In this document: positions 5,972 to 14,011 of the stretch, piece by piece
Layout of the letters: every line of letters begins with the position of its first letter
Numbering within the stretch: the stretch's first letter is position 1
From: Balneolia bacterium
Lineage (GTDB): Bacteria; Bacteroidota; Rhodothermia; Balneolales; Cyclonatronaceae
Direction of reading: 5' to 3'
NCBI GenBank assembly: GCA_003566395.1
Contig: PXDL01000018.1
Span: forward strand, 1-15,153
DNA: 15,153 nucleotides
Translations under genes and position numbers: made by a program
Notes under the pieces: generated by a model
What the model saw: only the letters and a program-made list of their open reading frames with translations
Database searches by the model: none
Told to the model about the DNA's origin: nothing

Positions 5972-7378
5972 ATGACGACCGAATTTATCCTCAATAATAA
6001 AACCATCCGCACCAGCTTGTCTCCGGGCATGTCGCTGCTGGATTTCATCAGATACGAGCAGTATCTCAGCGGCACCAAAATCGGCTGCCGCGAAGGCGAC
6101 TGCGGAGCCTGCACCATCCTGATCGGCGAGCCGGTTAACGGGGGTATGCGCTATAAAAGCATGACCTCCTGCGTTACGCCTCTGGGCAACGCCCGCAACA
6201 AACATGTGGTGACCATTGAGGGTGTTAATTTTGATGAACGGCTGAATCCCGTGCAGCAGGCAATGGTGGATAACGGCGGTACGCAATGCGGTTTCTGCAC
6301 CGTAGGTTTCGTAGTCTCCTTTGTCGGATACTGTCTCACAGCAGAAAAACCAGACGTTGAAGGAGCCGTTAGCGCGATTGACGGAAATATCTGCCGGTGT
6401 ACGGGCTATAAATCCATTGAACGGGCCGCCGCGGATATTACGGTGATGCTGGAAGGCAAAGATCTCGAAAACCCCATTCCCTGGCTTACAGAAGCCGGAT
6501 TCTTGCCCGAATACTTCAACGGGATTGCCGACCGCCTGCGGAAAATGGAACAGCCGAAGAAACCCGTTAACGGCAGAGTGGTTGTGGGGGGCGGAACCGA
6601 CCTGTATGTGCAGCGCCATGACGACATGCTTGAGGAAGAAATCGCCCTCATTTTTGACCGTCAGGAGCTTAATTCCATTCATATGAAGGGAAACAGCGTG
6701 GTGATGGGAGCATCGGCCACGGCCACCGATATGATGGAGTCCGACATTATGAAGGGAATTTTTCCGAATTTGTACGCGCATATGAAGCTGATTTCCTCCA
6801 CGCCCATCCGCAATATGGGAACCGTGGGCGGAAACATCGTGAACGCGTCTCCCATCGGTGACCTGACCGCCTGGCTGCTTGCCCTCGGCACCGTCATCAC
6901 CCTGAAAGCCCCGGACGGAAACACCCGCAGCATGCCCCTGAAAGACTTCTTTTTGGACTATAAAGTGCTGAATAAAAAAGAAGATGAAATCGTACACAGT
7001 TTCAGCTTCCCCATTCCGGATAAAGACATGCGTTTCAATTTTGAAAAAGTCTGCAAGCGCACCTATCTGGATATTGCCTCGGTCAACAGTGCCGTGCAGA
7101 TGAAGGTTGAAGACGGCATTATCACCCATTTTTGCATGAGTGCCGGAGGTGTAGGCCCCACACCGCGCATCCTTCCCGAAACCGCCGCTTTCCTGATCGG
7201 CAAGCAGCCCGGCACGGCCCTGCTTACCGAAGCCGCCGATATTATTGCATCCGAGATTTCCCCGATAAGCGATGTCCGGGGTTCGTCCGACTATAAGCGT
7301 CTGCTGCTCCGGCAACTCTTTTTTGCCCACTTTCTGGAACTCTTCCCGGAACTGATCAACCCCAAGGAACTGGTATGA
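5972..7378 (+). CDS. xdhA: Xanthine dehydrogenase small subunit (2x[2Fe-2S], FAD)
   Basis: This 468-residue electron-transfer subunit passes electrons from the molybdenum centre through two iron-sulfur clusters to FAD and NAD+. The plant-type ferredoxin domain has C39, C44, C47 and C67. The second cluster domain has C106 and C109 (QCGFC) and C141 and C143 (CRC). The FAD domain follows from about residue 195, with VVGGGTD (204-210) and the TPIRNMGTVGGNI region (277-289). Size and domain order match the two-subunit Rhodobacter capsulatus type (XdhA about 460 residues), not the three-subunit E. coli type. No Shine-Dalgarno sequence is evident before the ATG at 5972. The gene sits 77 bases after uox and overlaps xdhB by ATGA. 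A long open frame on the opposite strand is a shadow. Confidence 0.95.
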   Translation: MTTEFILNNKTIRTSLSPGMSLLDFIRYEQYLSGTKIGCREGDCGACTILIGEPVNGGMRYKSMTSCVTPLGNARNKHVVTIEGVNFDERLNPVQQAMVDNGGTQCGFCTVGFVVSFVGYCLTAEKPDVEGAVSAIDGNICRCTGYKSIERAAADITVMLEGKDLENPIPWLTEAGFLPEYFNGIADRLRKMEQPKKPVNGRVVVGGGTDLYVQRHDDMLEEEIALIFDRQELNSIHMKGNSVVMGASATATDMMESDIMKGIFPNLYAHMKLISSTPIRNMGTVGGNIVNASPIGDLTAWLLALGTVITLKAPDGNTRSMPLKDFFLDYKVLNKKEDEIVHSFSFPIPDKDMRFNFEKVCKRTYLDIASVNSAVQMKVEDGIITHFCMSAGGVGPTPRILPETAAFLIGKQPGTALLTEAADIIASEISPISDVRGSSDYKRLLLRQLFFAHFLELFPELINPKELV

Positions 7379-9669
7379 AAAACATAGACTCCCACGGCCA
7401 TGTAACCGGCCGATCAATTTACCTCGACGACATCCCGACCCAGCGCGGTACGCTCTACTCCGTCGTTTTTGACGCCCCGGTTGCCCACGCTAAAATCAAC
7501 CATGTGGATTATTCCGACGCGCTTCAGGTTCCGGGAATTGAGCGAATCATCACCCATGAAGACATCCCCGGCGAAAACCAGATCGGCGGGATTATTCCGG
7601 ATGAGCCTCTTTTCGCTGAAGATGAAATTCACTTTTGGGGCCAGCCGATCGCTCTTATTGTGGGAACGAGCGAACATGTTTGCCGTAAAGCCCGCAGCCT
7701 CATTAAAATTGAGACCGAAGCGCTGCCGGTGATTACCGATCCGCGTGAGGCCTTCGCAAAAAACCAGCTTATTTGTCCGCCCCGGACCTTCAAGATGGGC
7801 GAGCCGGATGCCGTATGGGATGCCTGCACACATGTATTTGAAGGCCGTGCCGACTCCAACGGTCAGGAGCATCTCTACATAGAAACTCAGGGTGCTTACG
7901 CCTGGGAGATGGAAAACGGCAATATTAAAATCGCTACCTCCACGCAGGGTCCTACCGCCGTGCAGAGAACGGCGGCTAAGGTGCTCGGACTATCCATGCA
8001 CAATATTGAGGTGGATGTTACGCGGCTCGGCGGGGGATTCGGAGGCAAAGAAGATCAGGCGACTCCCTGGGCTGTTATGGTAGCTCTGGCCGCCAAGCTG
8101 ATGCATCGTCCTGTCAAGATTTCTGTCAACCGCATGGACGATATGCGCATGACCGGCAAACGCCATCCCTACAGCTCGGACTATAAAATCGGGCTGGATG
8201 AAGAGGGCCACATCCTGGCTTACGAGGCCATGATTTATCAAAATTCCGGTGCTGCCGCCGATCTCTCACCCGCTGTTATGGAGCGCACGCTCTTCCATTG
8301 CACCAACAGCTACTATGTGCCGAATGTAAAAGCTACCGCGGCCTGTTGCAGAACCAATTTGCCGCCCAACACCGCCTTCCGCGGATTCGGCGGTCCGCAG
8401 GGCATGTTTGTGATGGAGTCGGCCATAGCTCACGCGGCCCATGAGATGGGAATTCCGGCCCGTAAAATCCAGTATAAAAACCTGCTCAAAGACGGAGATG
8501 AATTTTCCTACGGGCAGATTGCCGAGCACGCAAATGCCGTTAAAGCCTGGGACGATGCCTCCCGGACCTACAAGCTGAGCGCTATTGAAAATGAAGTTCG
8601 AACGTTCAATGAAGAGCATCACACCGAGAAGAAAGGACTGGCGATTCAGCCGGTTTGCTTCGGCATCTCCTTCACTAATACGCAGATGAACAACGCCCGT
8701 GCGCTGGTCCATGTTTATCACGATGGAAGCATACACGTGAGCACCGGCGCGGTGGAAATGGGTCAGGGCGTGAATACAAAGATGTTGCAGGTGGCCATGA
8801 ATACCTTCGGCGTTTCGGCTAATCGCGTGCGTTTGGATACCACCAATACCACCCGCGTAGCCAATACATCACCGACGGCCGCCAGCGCCGGAGCCGACCT
8901 TAACGGCAAAGCGCTCGAAATTGCCTGTACCGCTATCCTCGGACGGCTCCAAAAAGTAGCCGCGGAAAAGCTGAATTCGGCCCCGGAACGCATCACCCTT
9001 AAAAAAGAGACCGTGTATATTGACGACGCGCCGACGGAGCTTCACTGGGAGGAACTGGTGATGACGGCTTTTTCGCATCGCGTTTCTTTGTCGGAAAAAG
9101 GTCATTACGCTACCCCGGAAATCCATTTCGACAAGAGCAGGGAGAAGGGGCATCCGTTCGCCTATCACGTGTATGGAACCGCCATCATAGTGGTGAAGGT
9201 TGACTGCCTCCGCGGTCGCTATGTGTTTGAAGACGTCAACATCGTGCATGATTTCGGCAAGAGCATGAACACCATTGTGGATCTGGGCCAGATTGAAGGC
9301 GGCGTGGTGCAGGGAATCGGCTGGATGACCCTGGAAGAACTCAGCTTCACTAAAGAAGGGCGCCTGCTTTCAAACGCTCTTTCCACCTATAAAATCCCCG
9401 ATATCTACGCCGTGCCGGAGGTGATAGACGTTAAACATCTTGAAACGGCCGGGCATGAACTTGCAATCCGCAAATCCAAGGCGGTCGGTGAACCTCCGCT
9501 CATGTACGGGCTGGGTGCCTATTTTGCTATTCAAAACGCGGTAAAAGCGTTTAACCCCGGCTACCTCCCGAAATTCGACGCTCCATTTACTCCCGAAAAA
9601 GTGCTGCTATCGCTGTACGAAGGCAAAGAAATCGGTGTAAAGAGCGGCAAGGGCGCGCTGGAATCCTGA
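7375..9669 (+). CDS. xdhB: Xanthine dehydrogenase molybdopterin subunit
   Basis: This 764-residue subunit binds the molybdenum cofactor and hydroxylates hypoxanthine and xanthine to urate. Residues that define purine substrates in the family are intact: Glu226 in GGGFGGKE, Arg336 in FRGFGGPQ, and the base catalyst Glu706 in KAVGEPPLM (equivalent to bovine Glu802, Arg880 and Glu1261). The EMGQGVNTK cofactor loop is also present. This pattern argues for xanthine rather than aldehyde or CO oxidation. The length matches R. capsulatus XdhB (about 777). The start overlaps the xdhA stop by four bases, with AAGGA six bases upstream, so subunit production is coupled. A working enzyme also needs sulfurated molybdenum cofactor, supplied through xdhC downstream. 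Confidence 0.96.
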   Translation: MKNIDSHGHVTGRSIYLDDIPTQRGTLYSVVFDAPVAHAKINHVDYSDALQVPGIERIITHEDIPGENQIGGIIPDEPLFAEDEIHFWGQPIALIVGTSEHVCRKARSLIKIETEALPVITDPREAFAKNQLICPPRTFKMGEPDAVWDACTHVFEGRADSNGQEHLYIETQGAYAWEMENGNIKIATSTQGPTAVQRTAAKVLGLSMHNIEVDVTRLGGGFGGKEDQATPWAVMVALAAKLMHRPVKISVNRMDDMRMTGKRHPYSSDYKIGLDEEGHILAYEAMIYQNSGAAADLSPAVMERTLFHCTNSYYVPNVKATAACCRTNLPPNTAFRGFGGPQGMFVMESAIAHAAHEMGIPARKIQYKNLLKDGDEFSYGQIAEHANAVKAWDDASRTYKLSAIENEVRTFNEEHHTEKKGLAIQPVCFGISFTNTQMNNARALVHVYHDGSIHVSTGAVEMGQGVNTKMLQVAMNTFGVSANRVRLDTTNTTRVANTSPTAASAGADLNGKALEIACTAILGRLQKVAAEKLNSAPERITLKKETVYIDDAPTELHWEELVMTAFSHRVSLSEKGHYATPEIHFDKSREKGHPFAYHVYGTAIIVVKVDCLRGRYVFEDVNIVHDFGKSMNTIVDLGQIEGGVVQGIGWMTLEELSFTKEGRLLSNALSTYKIPDIYAVPEVIDVKHLETAGHELAIRKSKAVGEPPLMYGLGAYFAIQNAVKAFNPGYLPKFDAPFTPEKVLLSLYEGKEIGVKSGKGALES

Positions 9670-9689
9670 CTTCGGAGCATTGATCTTTT

Positions 9690-10634
9690 TTGAATTTCTG
9701 GAAACATATCATCCGCTATCTGAAACAGGAAGAGCGCGTTGCGCTTTTGATAGTGCTCGAAAGCATCGGGAGCAGTCCGGGGCGGCAGGGATTCAGGATG
9801 ATGGTTTCCGAATCGGGCATGATGCACGGCACCGTTGGCGGAGGCATCATGGAACAAAAGATGGTGGAACTGGCCAAATCGAAGCTCATTGAAGGAACGA
9901 AGACTCCGTTCAAAAAGCGACAAGTTCACCGGGCCGAGGCCGAGAAAGAGCGCTCCGGTATGATCTGCTCGGGGGAACAAACGCTGGCATTTTATTTTCT
10001 TGATCCGGAGCATCTGCCTCTCGTTGAAGCAGTTACGAAAGATACATCCGCCGTTCTCATAGCCGATCAGGACGGCTTACAATTAGCAAAGGGATCGCCC
10101 GAAGCCGGACAGTTTCGCTATGAAACTTCCGGAGAGGCGTCCTGGCGCTTCGAGGAGCAGCTTCACTTCACCAATACTGCTTATATTTTCGGGGGCGGTC
10201 ATGTGGGTCTGGCGATGAGCCGGTGCATGGCCATGCTTGATTTCAGAGTCGTGGTGTTCGACGATCGTGAGGGCCTCAACACCCTGGAGCAGAACAGCTG
10301 GGCCGATGAAAAACACATCATCAAGTATTCGGAGGCCGAACGGTACGTACCCGAAGGTGAACGGTCTTATGTAATTGTGATGACCTTCGGCTACCGCCCC
10401 GATGAGGTAATAATACGGCGGCTTCTGGGTCGGAAATTCAGGTATTTAGGGTTGATGGGCAGCCGTCATAAAATCGAGGTCATGCGCGAGAACCTTCTAA
10501 AGGACGGTTATAAAAAAGAAGACTGGGACACCGTATTTACACCCATCGGGATTCCCATTCACAGTAAAACCACCGACGAAATTGCTATCAGCGTGGCGGC
10601 TGAAATTATCAACGTAAAAAACAGCGGCGGTTGA
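9690..10634 (+). CDS. xdhC: Xanthine dehydrogenase maturation factor XdhC
   Basis: This 314-residue XdhC/CoxI protein binds molybdenum cofactor, protects it during sulfuration and hands it to XdhB. The N-terminal domain carries the family motif SSPGRQGF (28-35), then GTVGGGIMEQK (47-57) and MICSGEQ (91-97), whose Cys is in the cofactor-binding region. The C-terminal Rossmann-like domain starts near 164 with YIFGGGHVG and ends its first beta-alpha unit at FDDR. The start is TTG at 9690, chosen because MNFWKHI matches the usual beginning of the family. GGAG lies about 12 bases upstream. The gap to xdhB is 20 bases. The weak start codon would keep the chaperone below subunit levels. It is the last gene of the cluster and its stop is one base from the convergent gene. 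Confidence 0.93.
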   Translation: MNFWKHIIRYLKQEERVALLIVLESIGSSPGRQGFRMMVSESGMMHGTVGGGIMEQKMVELAKSKLIEGTKTPFKKRQVHRAEAEKERSGMICSGEQTLAFYFLDPEHLPLVEAVTKDTSAVLIADQDGLQLAKGSPEAGQFRYETSGEASWRFEEQLHFTNTAYIFGGGHVGLAMSRCMAMLDFRVVVFDDREGLNTLEQNSWADEKHIIKYSEAERYVPEGERSYVIVMTFGYRPDEVIIRRLLGRKFRYLGLMGSRHKIEVMRENLLKDGYKKEDWDTVFTPIGIPIHSKTTDEIAISVAAEIINVKNSGG

Positions 10635-10635
10635 T

Positions 10636-11610
10636 TTACGTTTTCTTGTGCTCATTCTTTTTGCGCAGCGCCAGCCCTTTGAAAAAATGCCAGAGCGTTA
10701 AGGCGGCAATACGGGCAGTGTGCCCGTCCGTATCGAACTTCGGATTCATTTCCACCAGATCGAAAGAGCGCACTTTGGGTGATACGCCGGCGCACCACGC
10801 GGCATGAAGCCACAAATGCAGCGGGATGCCGTCCGGGTTCGGTGCGCTCACGCCCGGTGCAATATGCTGACTCAACGCGTCCATATCCATAGTAACCATC
10901 ACATTGCCGCGGGCCCGCTCGTAAATATTTCCGATGATGCGTTTGTTCAGCTCTCCTTTAAAAAAGTAGCCCGCCCGGCCTTTCGGAATCAGCTTTTGCA
11001 GATATTCCAGATGGCTGCGGGACAAGCTCTGCCGCTTCAGCCCTGCAACAATATAGCTGCGGCACAAGCCCGACTCATGCTCCAGCGCCTGACGAAACGG
11101 ACTTCCTGAGTGCGGCTTTCCGTTTTTCAGCTCCCGGATATCTGCGTGGGCGTCCCAGTTTATGATCGATACCGGCTCATTCTGATTTACATAACCCAGA
11201 AAGTGGCCGTAGGAAGTTTCATGTCCGCCACCAAGGATTACCGGGATTTTACCTTTTTCCAGCACGCCGGAGACATAGCTGCCAAGCTGTACCTGAGCAT
11301 CGGCAAGGCGGTCTGAATCGGGAAATATATTACCTTCATCGGCGGTGTTTCGCATTACATCTTCAAACGGAACTGCCGAGGCCGGGTCGGGGGTGAGTTT
11401 ATAAAATGCCGACCTTATACTATCCGGCGCCTTTGCCGCTCCGGGACGTCCGTTGTTCAGCGCCACGCCTGAATCGGAGCAAAATCCACAAATTGTTATC
11501 CGGCCTGAACCGCCGGGGGCCCGTACCAGTGCGCCGAGCCGAATATCATCAGGCGTGGTCTGTGGAAGATTCAACGAATCGAAATCGGTGGGTAGATGTT
11601 GTAGGCTCAT
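10636..11610 (-). CDS. hutG: Formimidoylglutamase-like amidinohydrolase (arginase family)
   Basis: This 324-residue ureohydrolase has the full binuclear Mn site of the arginase fold: H130 (GGGHE), D153, H155 and D157 (NWDAHAD), D242 and D244 (MDMDAL). The segments SGSPF (168-172), APGVSAP (251-257) and FDLVEMNPKFD (283-293) resemble HutG, which cleaves N-formimidoyl-glutamate to glutamate and formamide in histidine breakdown, more than arginase or agmatinase. No other hut genes are here, and a different guanidino or formimino substrate cannot be excluded beside a ureide cluster. The ATG at 11610 leaves a 161-base divergent spacer shared with the sigma factor gene. The 3' end faces xdhC with one base between stops, leaving no room for an independent intergenic terminator. 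Confidence 0.78.
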   Translation of the reverse strand: MSLQHLPTDFDSLNLPQTTPDDIRLGALVRAPGGSGRITICGFCSDSGVALNNGRPGAAKAPDSIRSAFYKLTPDPASAVPFEDVMRNTADEGNIFPDSDRLADAQVQLGSYVSGVLEKGKIPVILGGGHETSYGHFLGYVNQNEPVSIINWDAHADIRELKNGKPHSGSPFRQALEHESGLCRSYIVAGLKRQSLSRSHLEYLQKLIPKGRAGYFFKGELNKRIIGNIYERARGNVMVTMDMDALSQHIAPGVSAPNPDGIPLHLWLHAAWCAGVSPKVRSFDLVEMNPKFDTDGHTARIAALTLWHFFKGLALRKKNEHKKT

Positions 11611-11747
11611 ACGCTTATACTGTTACTTGAATTATGCTTCGGTTCGGTATTACGATACCACTGCTGCATTAATATTCAAAAAATTATGCTATCAAACGCA
11701 CTTTCTGTTTACCTTGGTCATACACTTGAATAAAGGTGTAACATAAC

Positions 11748-11761
11748 CAATCACGTGATTG
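11748..11761. promoter_or_regulatory. Perfect 14-bp palindrome upstream of the sigma factor gene
   Basis: CAATCACGTGATTG equals its reverse complement and ends ten bases before the sigma factor ATG. It sits in the spacer divergent from hutG. On the minus strand a TTGACA (11765 to 11760) overlaps it, although I find no well-spaced -10 box. With no loop it is more likely an operator for a dimeric regulator than an RNA hairpin. A bound protein here could block initiation or early elongation of the sigma/anti-sigma operon. Confidence 0.45.
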
Positions 11762-11771
11762 TCAACACTAC

Positions 11772-12350
11772 ATGGCTGCAATACAACCTGAGCAGTTTTC
11801 GGACTGGAGCAGGCGGTTGAATGCTTCTGAAGAGCAAGCTTTCACCGAACTGTTCGATCATACTTATGATAGTTTAAGCGCGTACCTGCGTCAATTTATT
11901 TTTGATGCCGACGCTGCGGCAGACGTACTTCAGGACATGTATGTGAAATTATGGCAAATACGTGATACCATCGATCCTGAAAAATCGCTTCGTGCCCTCA
12001 TGTACCAGATGGTGCGAAATCAGGCTCTTAATTATCTTAGAAGTCAAAAAGACAGGAACATAAGTCTCGACTCGATACCACAGGAAGCGCATATGGAAGA
12101 ACCTGATCACCCTGAACCCGATGAACAGAACTACACCGGTCTGCTTCATACTAAAATTCAGGAATGGATACAGCAACTCCCTGATCGCCAGCGTGAAGCG
12201 TTCGAACTCAGCCGCTATGAAGGTATGAGTCATGAAGAAATTGCCCAGGTGATGGAACTTCAGCCACGAACGGTAAACAATCACATTGTACTTGCGCTTA
12301 ACACCCTGAGAGACCGGCTTGATGCATTCAAAGCCCGGTACGAGGATTAA
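11772..12350 (+). CDS. ECF sigma factor (FecI-like)
   Basis: This 192-residue alternative sigma factor has region 2 at about residues 23-90, including DVLQDMYVKLW (51-61) for core polymerase and -10 contacts. Region 4 is at about 128-185 with the helix-turn-helix MSHEEIAQVMELQPRTVNNH (152-171). Regions 1.1 and 3 are absent, as expected for ECF proteins. It is followed after four bases by a FecR-type anti-sigma gene, so the pair should act as a cell-surface signalling or trans-envelope switch. In the Bacteroidota such pairs usually control an adjacent SusC/SusD-type outer-membrane uptake system, which is not seen here. The ATG at 11772 has no clear Shine-Dalgarno sequence. A 14-bp palindrome lies ten bases upstream. 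The regulon cannot be inferred. Confidence 0.92.
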   Translation: MAAIQPEQFSDWSRRLNASEEQAFTELFDHTYDSLSAYLRQFIFDADAAADVLQDMYVKLWQIRDTIDPEKSLRALMYQMVRNQALNYLRSQKDRNISLDSIPQEAHMEEPDHPEPDEQNYTGLLHTKIQEWIQQLPDRQREAFELSRYEGMSHEEIAQVMELQPRTVNNHIVLALNTLRDRLDAFKARYED

Positions 12351-12354
12351 TACT

Positions 12355-13548
12355 ATGAAACGCCCAATCCCCTCACATATCGCCGGGCAGCTTCGAGAGC
12401 AGCCCCCCGAAGAGCGCCGTAAACTCGAAGAAGTTTGGCGCTTGGCCGGTGATAAACGCCCCGGAACCGAAGATGTTGAATCATCCGGAGGAACTAAAGA
12501 GCAGGCGCGTGAACACATTCTGAAGCGCATCCGGGATCTCGGAAGCGGTGACCCAAAACCGTCACATATACCTCACGATACCGAATCCTGGCTTGCTTCC
12601 CGGCCTGAAGAAGAGCGGAACAGTTTACTGGAAGTCTGGGAGTTAGCCGGCCGGAAGCGATCCGTACGAAAGGAAGAGATTGAATTAGCCGACGCCCGGA
12701 AAAAGAATGTCTTTAATGCTGTACGGGAGCGTGCCGGCACAGCGAAGCCACGCAAACCGGCCGGAACTATATACCGATTTTCGCAAAAACGCGCGCTTCT
12801 TACAGCCGCCGCTGCCGTACTGACGATCATTTTTATGAGCCTGGCCATCTGGCAGCTCGGGGGAAGTGATGAAATATATTTTGCCGCTCCTGGTGAAACC
12901 CTGACCGTAAATCTTGCAGACGGCTCCGTAGCGGAACTCAACAGCGGATCCGAGCTTCGTATTCACCAGCGTTTTGGAAGTGCCAACCGGGATGTTCAGC
13001 TCAGCGGAGAAGCTTTTTTTGAAGTTGCCCGAAGTGATATCCAATTTCGGGTGAGCACGACCAACGCTGTCGTAAAGGTTTTAGGCACGGCTTTTAATGT
13101 TAGAAGCTGGCCCGAGCAGGACAGCGAGCAAACTGTTGTTGCCGTAACATCCGGACTTGTGGAAGTCATTAACCCCATCCGTGATGAGCAGCCCCGGCGG
13201 ATAGAATCGGGCCAGGTAAGCCGGGTTCTGGGTATCGGCGAACTTCCCGAACTGCTTGAGGAGGCCCGTCTCGGAGACGCCATAGCGTGGAGAAACCGCA
13301 ACCTTGCCTTTAATGGTATCAGGCTCACCGATGCGCTGGCCGAACTCCGGCGCCGTTTCAACGTCCACATCACCCTTGAATCCGGTATAAACCGCTCAAT
13401 GGCCATTACGGCATTTTACCAGCAACCTGAAAGCGCAAAACAGGTACTCACCGACATTGCCTCGCTCAGCGGCCTGGAACTTGTGGAAACAGAAGAGGGA
13501 TTTGTACTTAAAAAACCCGCTCCGACACCACGGGAAGGGACGGAATAA
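12355..13548 (+). CDS. FecR-type anti-sigma factor with duplicated N-terminal domain
   Basis: This 397-residue single-span membrane protein is the likely partner of the upstream sigma factor. Its order is cytoplasmic sigma-binding region (1-140), one transmembrane helix (about 147-168), periplasmic FecR domain (about 178-295, with GEAFFEV at 218-224 and VKVLGTAFNV at 240-249) and a C-terminal STN/DUF4974-like domain (about 311-386, NGIRLTDALAELRRRF). The cytoplasmic part is unusual because the short domain occurs twice: residues 17-35 and 84-102 are identical at 13 of 19 positions, each with a PEE..R..L.EVW.LAG pattern. Ordinary FecR proteins have one copy. The start is the ATG at 12355, four bases after the sigma stop. 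An in-frame start at 12319 would lie inside the sigma gene and is less likely. No receptor gene follows. Confidence 0.9.
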   Translation: MKRPIPSHIAGQLREQPPEERRKLEEVWRLAGDKRPGTEDVESSGGTKEQAREHILKRIRDLGSGDPKPSHIPHDTESWLASRPEEERNSLLEVWELAGRKRSVRKEEIELADARKKNVFNAVRERAGTAKPRKPAGTIYRFSQKRALLTAAAAVLTIIFMSLAIWQLGGSDEIYFAAPGETLTVNLADGSVAELNSGSELRIHQRFGSANRDVQLSGEAFFEVARSDIQFRVSTTNAVVKVLGTAFNVRSWPEQDSEQTVVAVTSGLVEVINPIRDEQPRRIESGQVSRVLGIGELPELLEEARLGDAIAWRNRNLAFNGIRLTDALAELRRRFNVHITLESGINRSMAITAFYQQPESAKQVLTDIASLSGLELVETEEGFVLKKPAPTPREGTE

Positions 13549-13669
13549 GCAGGGCGAGTGTTGGAAGATTATGATGATGAATGAAGATTAAGACGACGCT
13601 GTAGGAAGATCGGGAACTACTTTTGCGGCCTTGACAACTATACTGATATTATCAGGCATTCGGCCGGAT
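13549..13669. other. Intergenic gap after the anti-sigma gene
   Basis: No gene is visible in these 121 bases. The octamer GAAGATTA occurs at 13564-13571 and 13583-13590. CTGATA and TATCAG flank one T at 13643-13655, close to the 3' end of the minus-strand toxin gene. Neither has the T-run of an intrinsic terminator. The SusC-like gene that usually follows a sigma/FecR pair is absent. Confidence 0.4.
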
Positions 13670-14011
13670 TTATTCAATTGCTGTTATTTGATCATTGAAC
13701 ACATTTACCAGCTTATGATTCTTGCTTAATTGAATTACCGATTCCCAATGTTTATCTAAAAACTCAAACATCCGGGCTAATTTCATATTTCCAGGCTTGA
13801 TGTGTATAACTCGCGGAGGAGGACCGGACATCATGATTCTATCGGAAAAATCACTGTCTTTTGTAACGATAGTCAAGCCTCTTTGCTTTGCGAACTCCCT
13901 TTTTTCACTATCCGTCCAAGTGTCACCTATCTCAGATTGATGCAGATACCGGTCATCATTCCAAATTGAAAACCGATAAGGCAAATTGGCATCAATCAGA
14001 TACTCAGACAT
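13670..14011 (-). CDS. DUF5615 PIN-like toxin candidate
   Basis: This 113-residue protein resembles the DUF5615 PIN-like family, usually the toxin half of a type II module. PIN-type acidic residues are visible in LIDANLP (Asp7) near the N-terminus and in TKDSDF (Asp52, Asp54), and SGPPPRVIHIKPGN (62-75) is typical of the family. Likely activity is metal-dependent RNA cleavage, by analogy with VapC, and the target is unknown. The ATG at 14011 overlaps the antitoxin stop by one base (TAATG), so translation is coupled with the antitoxin first. The gene is more AT-rich than the purine genes, which fits horizontal acquisition. No frameshift is seen. Confidence 0.82.
   Translation of the reverse strand: MSEYLIDANLPYRFSIWNDDRYLHQSEIGDTWTDSEKREFAKQRGLTIVTKDSDFSDRIMMSGPPPRVIHIKPGNMKLARMFEFLDKHWESVIQLSKNHKLVNVFNDQITAIE

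Noticed and set aside
5942..7417. 491-codon open frame on the minus strand
   Set aside because: It lies wholly opposite xdhA, whose cysteine and FAD motifs are unmistakable. The minus-strand product shows no recognisable family motif and its composition (rich in Gly, His, Phe, Arg) is that of a shadow frame.
8266..8736. 156-codon minus-strand open frame
   Set aside because: It is opposite the catalytic core of xdhB and has no recognisable motifs.
12319..12354. Earlier in-frame start for the FecR gene inside the sigma gene
   Set aside because: It adds 12 unconserved residues. The ATG at 12355, four bases after the sigma stop, gives a normal junction.
13631..13652. TTGACA followed by TATTAT as a promoter after fecR
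   Set aside because: The spacing is 10 bases, far below the 16-18 needed, and no plus-strand gene follows.
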